From an uncultured Bacteroidales bacterium (GTDB lineage Bacteria > Bacteroidota > Bacteroidia > Bacteroidales > UBA932), in contig CALEJC010000121.1 of assembly GCA_937898205.1 (NCBI GenBank), positions 1-14,949 of the forward strand: a stretch of 14,949 bases of DNA, written 5' to 3'. The notes below the pieces were generated by a model. It was not told the DNA's origin. It saw only the letters and a list, made by a program, of their open reading frames with translations, and did no database searches. Of the stretch, positions 14,678 through 14,949 are shown piece by piece. A program made the position numbers and the translations under genes. The first letter of the stretch is position 1; every line of letters begins with the position of its first letter.

Positions 14678-14949
14678 AAATAAACATTATCGGGAGAAGA
14701 AGCAGCAGCATGATCACTGCAAAGGTCACGACATTGGCCCAGATGATCCCGAATAGATCTATACTCACAGGAACCCAGTTGACATAATAGTTGACTGGGT
14801 CCAGTTTTATCAGGTGTGTCCAATCCTGCACGAGACAGAACAGCAGAGCTGCGCCGTTGCCGATGAGCAGCCAGTCGGAATCCGGCTCCATGCCCAGCAG
14901 GCTCACGTCCTTCTTCTTGTCGCGCCCCTTTTCATTGATCGTATGAAAT
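14640..14949 (-). CDS. FtsX-like ABC permease, C-terminal end (5' end outside window)
   Basis: The minus-strand frame stays open from the right edge to a TAG at 14642-14640, giving the last 102 or so residues of a membrane protein. The sequence LLIGNGAALLF, then DWTHLIKLDPVNYYVNWVPV, a strongly hydrophobic helix (WANVVTFAVIMLLLLLPIMF) and ISKIDPSLSVKQR matches the end of FtsX/LolE-type permeases common in Bacteroidetes, in which the last helix is followed by an IxxIxPxxxxR-like tail. A GTG at 14906 is internal, not the start. The partner ATPase and substrate lie outside the window; lipoprotein release (LolCDE-like) is one possibility. It overlaps the exported TPR gene tail to tail. Confidence 0.72.
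   Translation of the reverse strand, partial: FHTINEKGRDKKKDVSLLGMEPDSDWLLIGNGAALLFCLVQDWTHLIKLDPVNYYVNWVPVSIDLFGIIWANVVTFAVIMLLLLLPIMFISKIDPSLSVKQR

Noticed and set aside
14904..14906. GTG as start of an 88-residue membrane protein
   Set aside because: The frame continues upstream to the window edge and the sequence matches the end of a large permease, so this is an internal valine codon.

Overview
This 14.9 kb window looks like chromosomal DNA of a Bacteroidales bacterium, possibly Muribaculaceae-like (family level is a guess). Four things point there. The protein families are typical of the order: a large Porin_10-type putative porin, a secreted 'xanthan lyase'-type amidase with a golvesin-like module, an FtsX-type permease and TPR proteins. 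Two perfect Bacteroidetes -7 boxes (TAnnTTTG) precede genes. Strong Shine-Dalgarno sequences are largely absent. The DNA is gene-dense with about even base composition. I see no tRNA, rRNA, CRISPR array, transposase or phage gene, and no gap over 80 bases.

Layout: (1) bases 3-6854, plus strand, a tightly packed run: the 3' part of a TPR gene, a YycJ-type metallo-beta-lactamase-fold hydrolase, an MsbA-like ABC exporter, a VanZ-like membrane protein and a 953-residue secreted amidase-like protein. Neighbours overlap or are 2 bases apart. (2) 6851-8604, minus strand, a two-gene operon, murU and amgK, meeting the amidase gene tail to tail with interlocked stop codons. (3) 8605-8677, a 73-base divergent promoter region with a perfect 16-bp palindrome that supplies the putative -33 box on both strands. 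(4) 8678-12205, plus strand, a putative porin and an MltF-like lytic transglycosylase, six bases apart. (5) 12257-14677, plus strand, an SRPBCC-like small protein, an RsmF-like rRNA cytosine methyltransferase lacking most of its usual N-terminal domain, and an exported TPR protein. (6) 14640-14949, minus strand, the 3' end of an FtsX-like permease gene that overlaps the TPR gene tail to tail.

The theme of the central 9 kb is the cell envelope, particularly peptidoglycan turnover. A predicted periplasmic amidase and a membrane-anchored lytic transglycosylase would release wall fragments. AmgK and MurU together would turn recovered MurNAc into UDP-MurNAc, the salvage route known from Pseudomonas. 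The porin and the amgK-murU operon share one control region. Calling this a coordinated salvage locus is inference; the gene identities rest on motifs read directly from the translations. Most families are familiar, and the most unusual items are the architecture of the amidase-like protein, the palindromic divergent promoter and the N-terminally short RsmF homologue.
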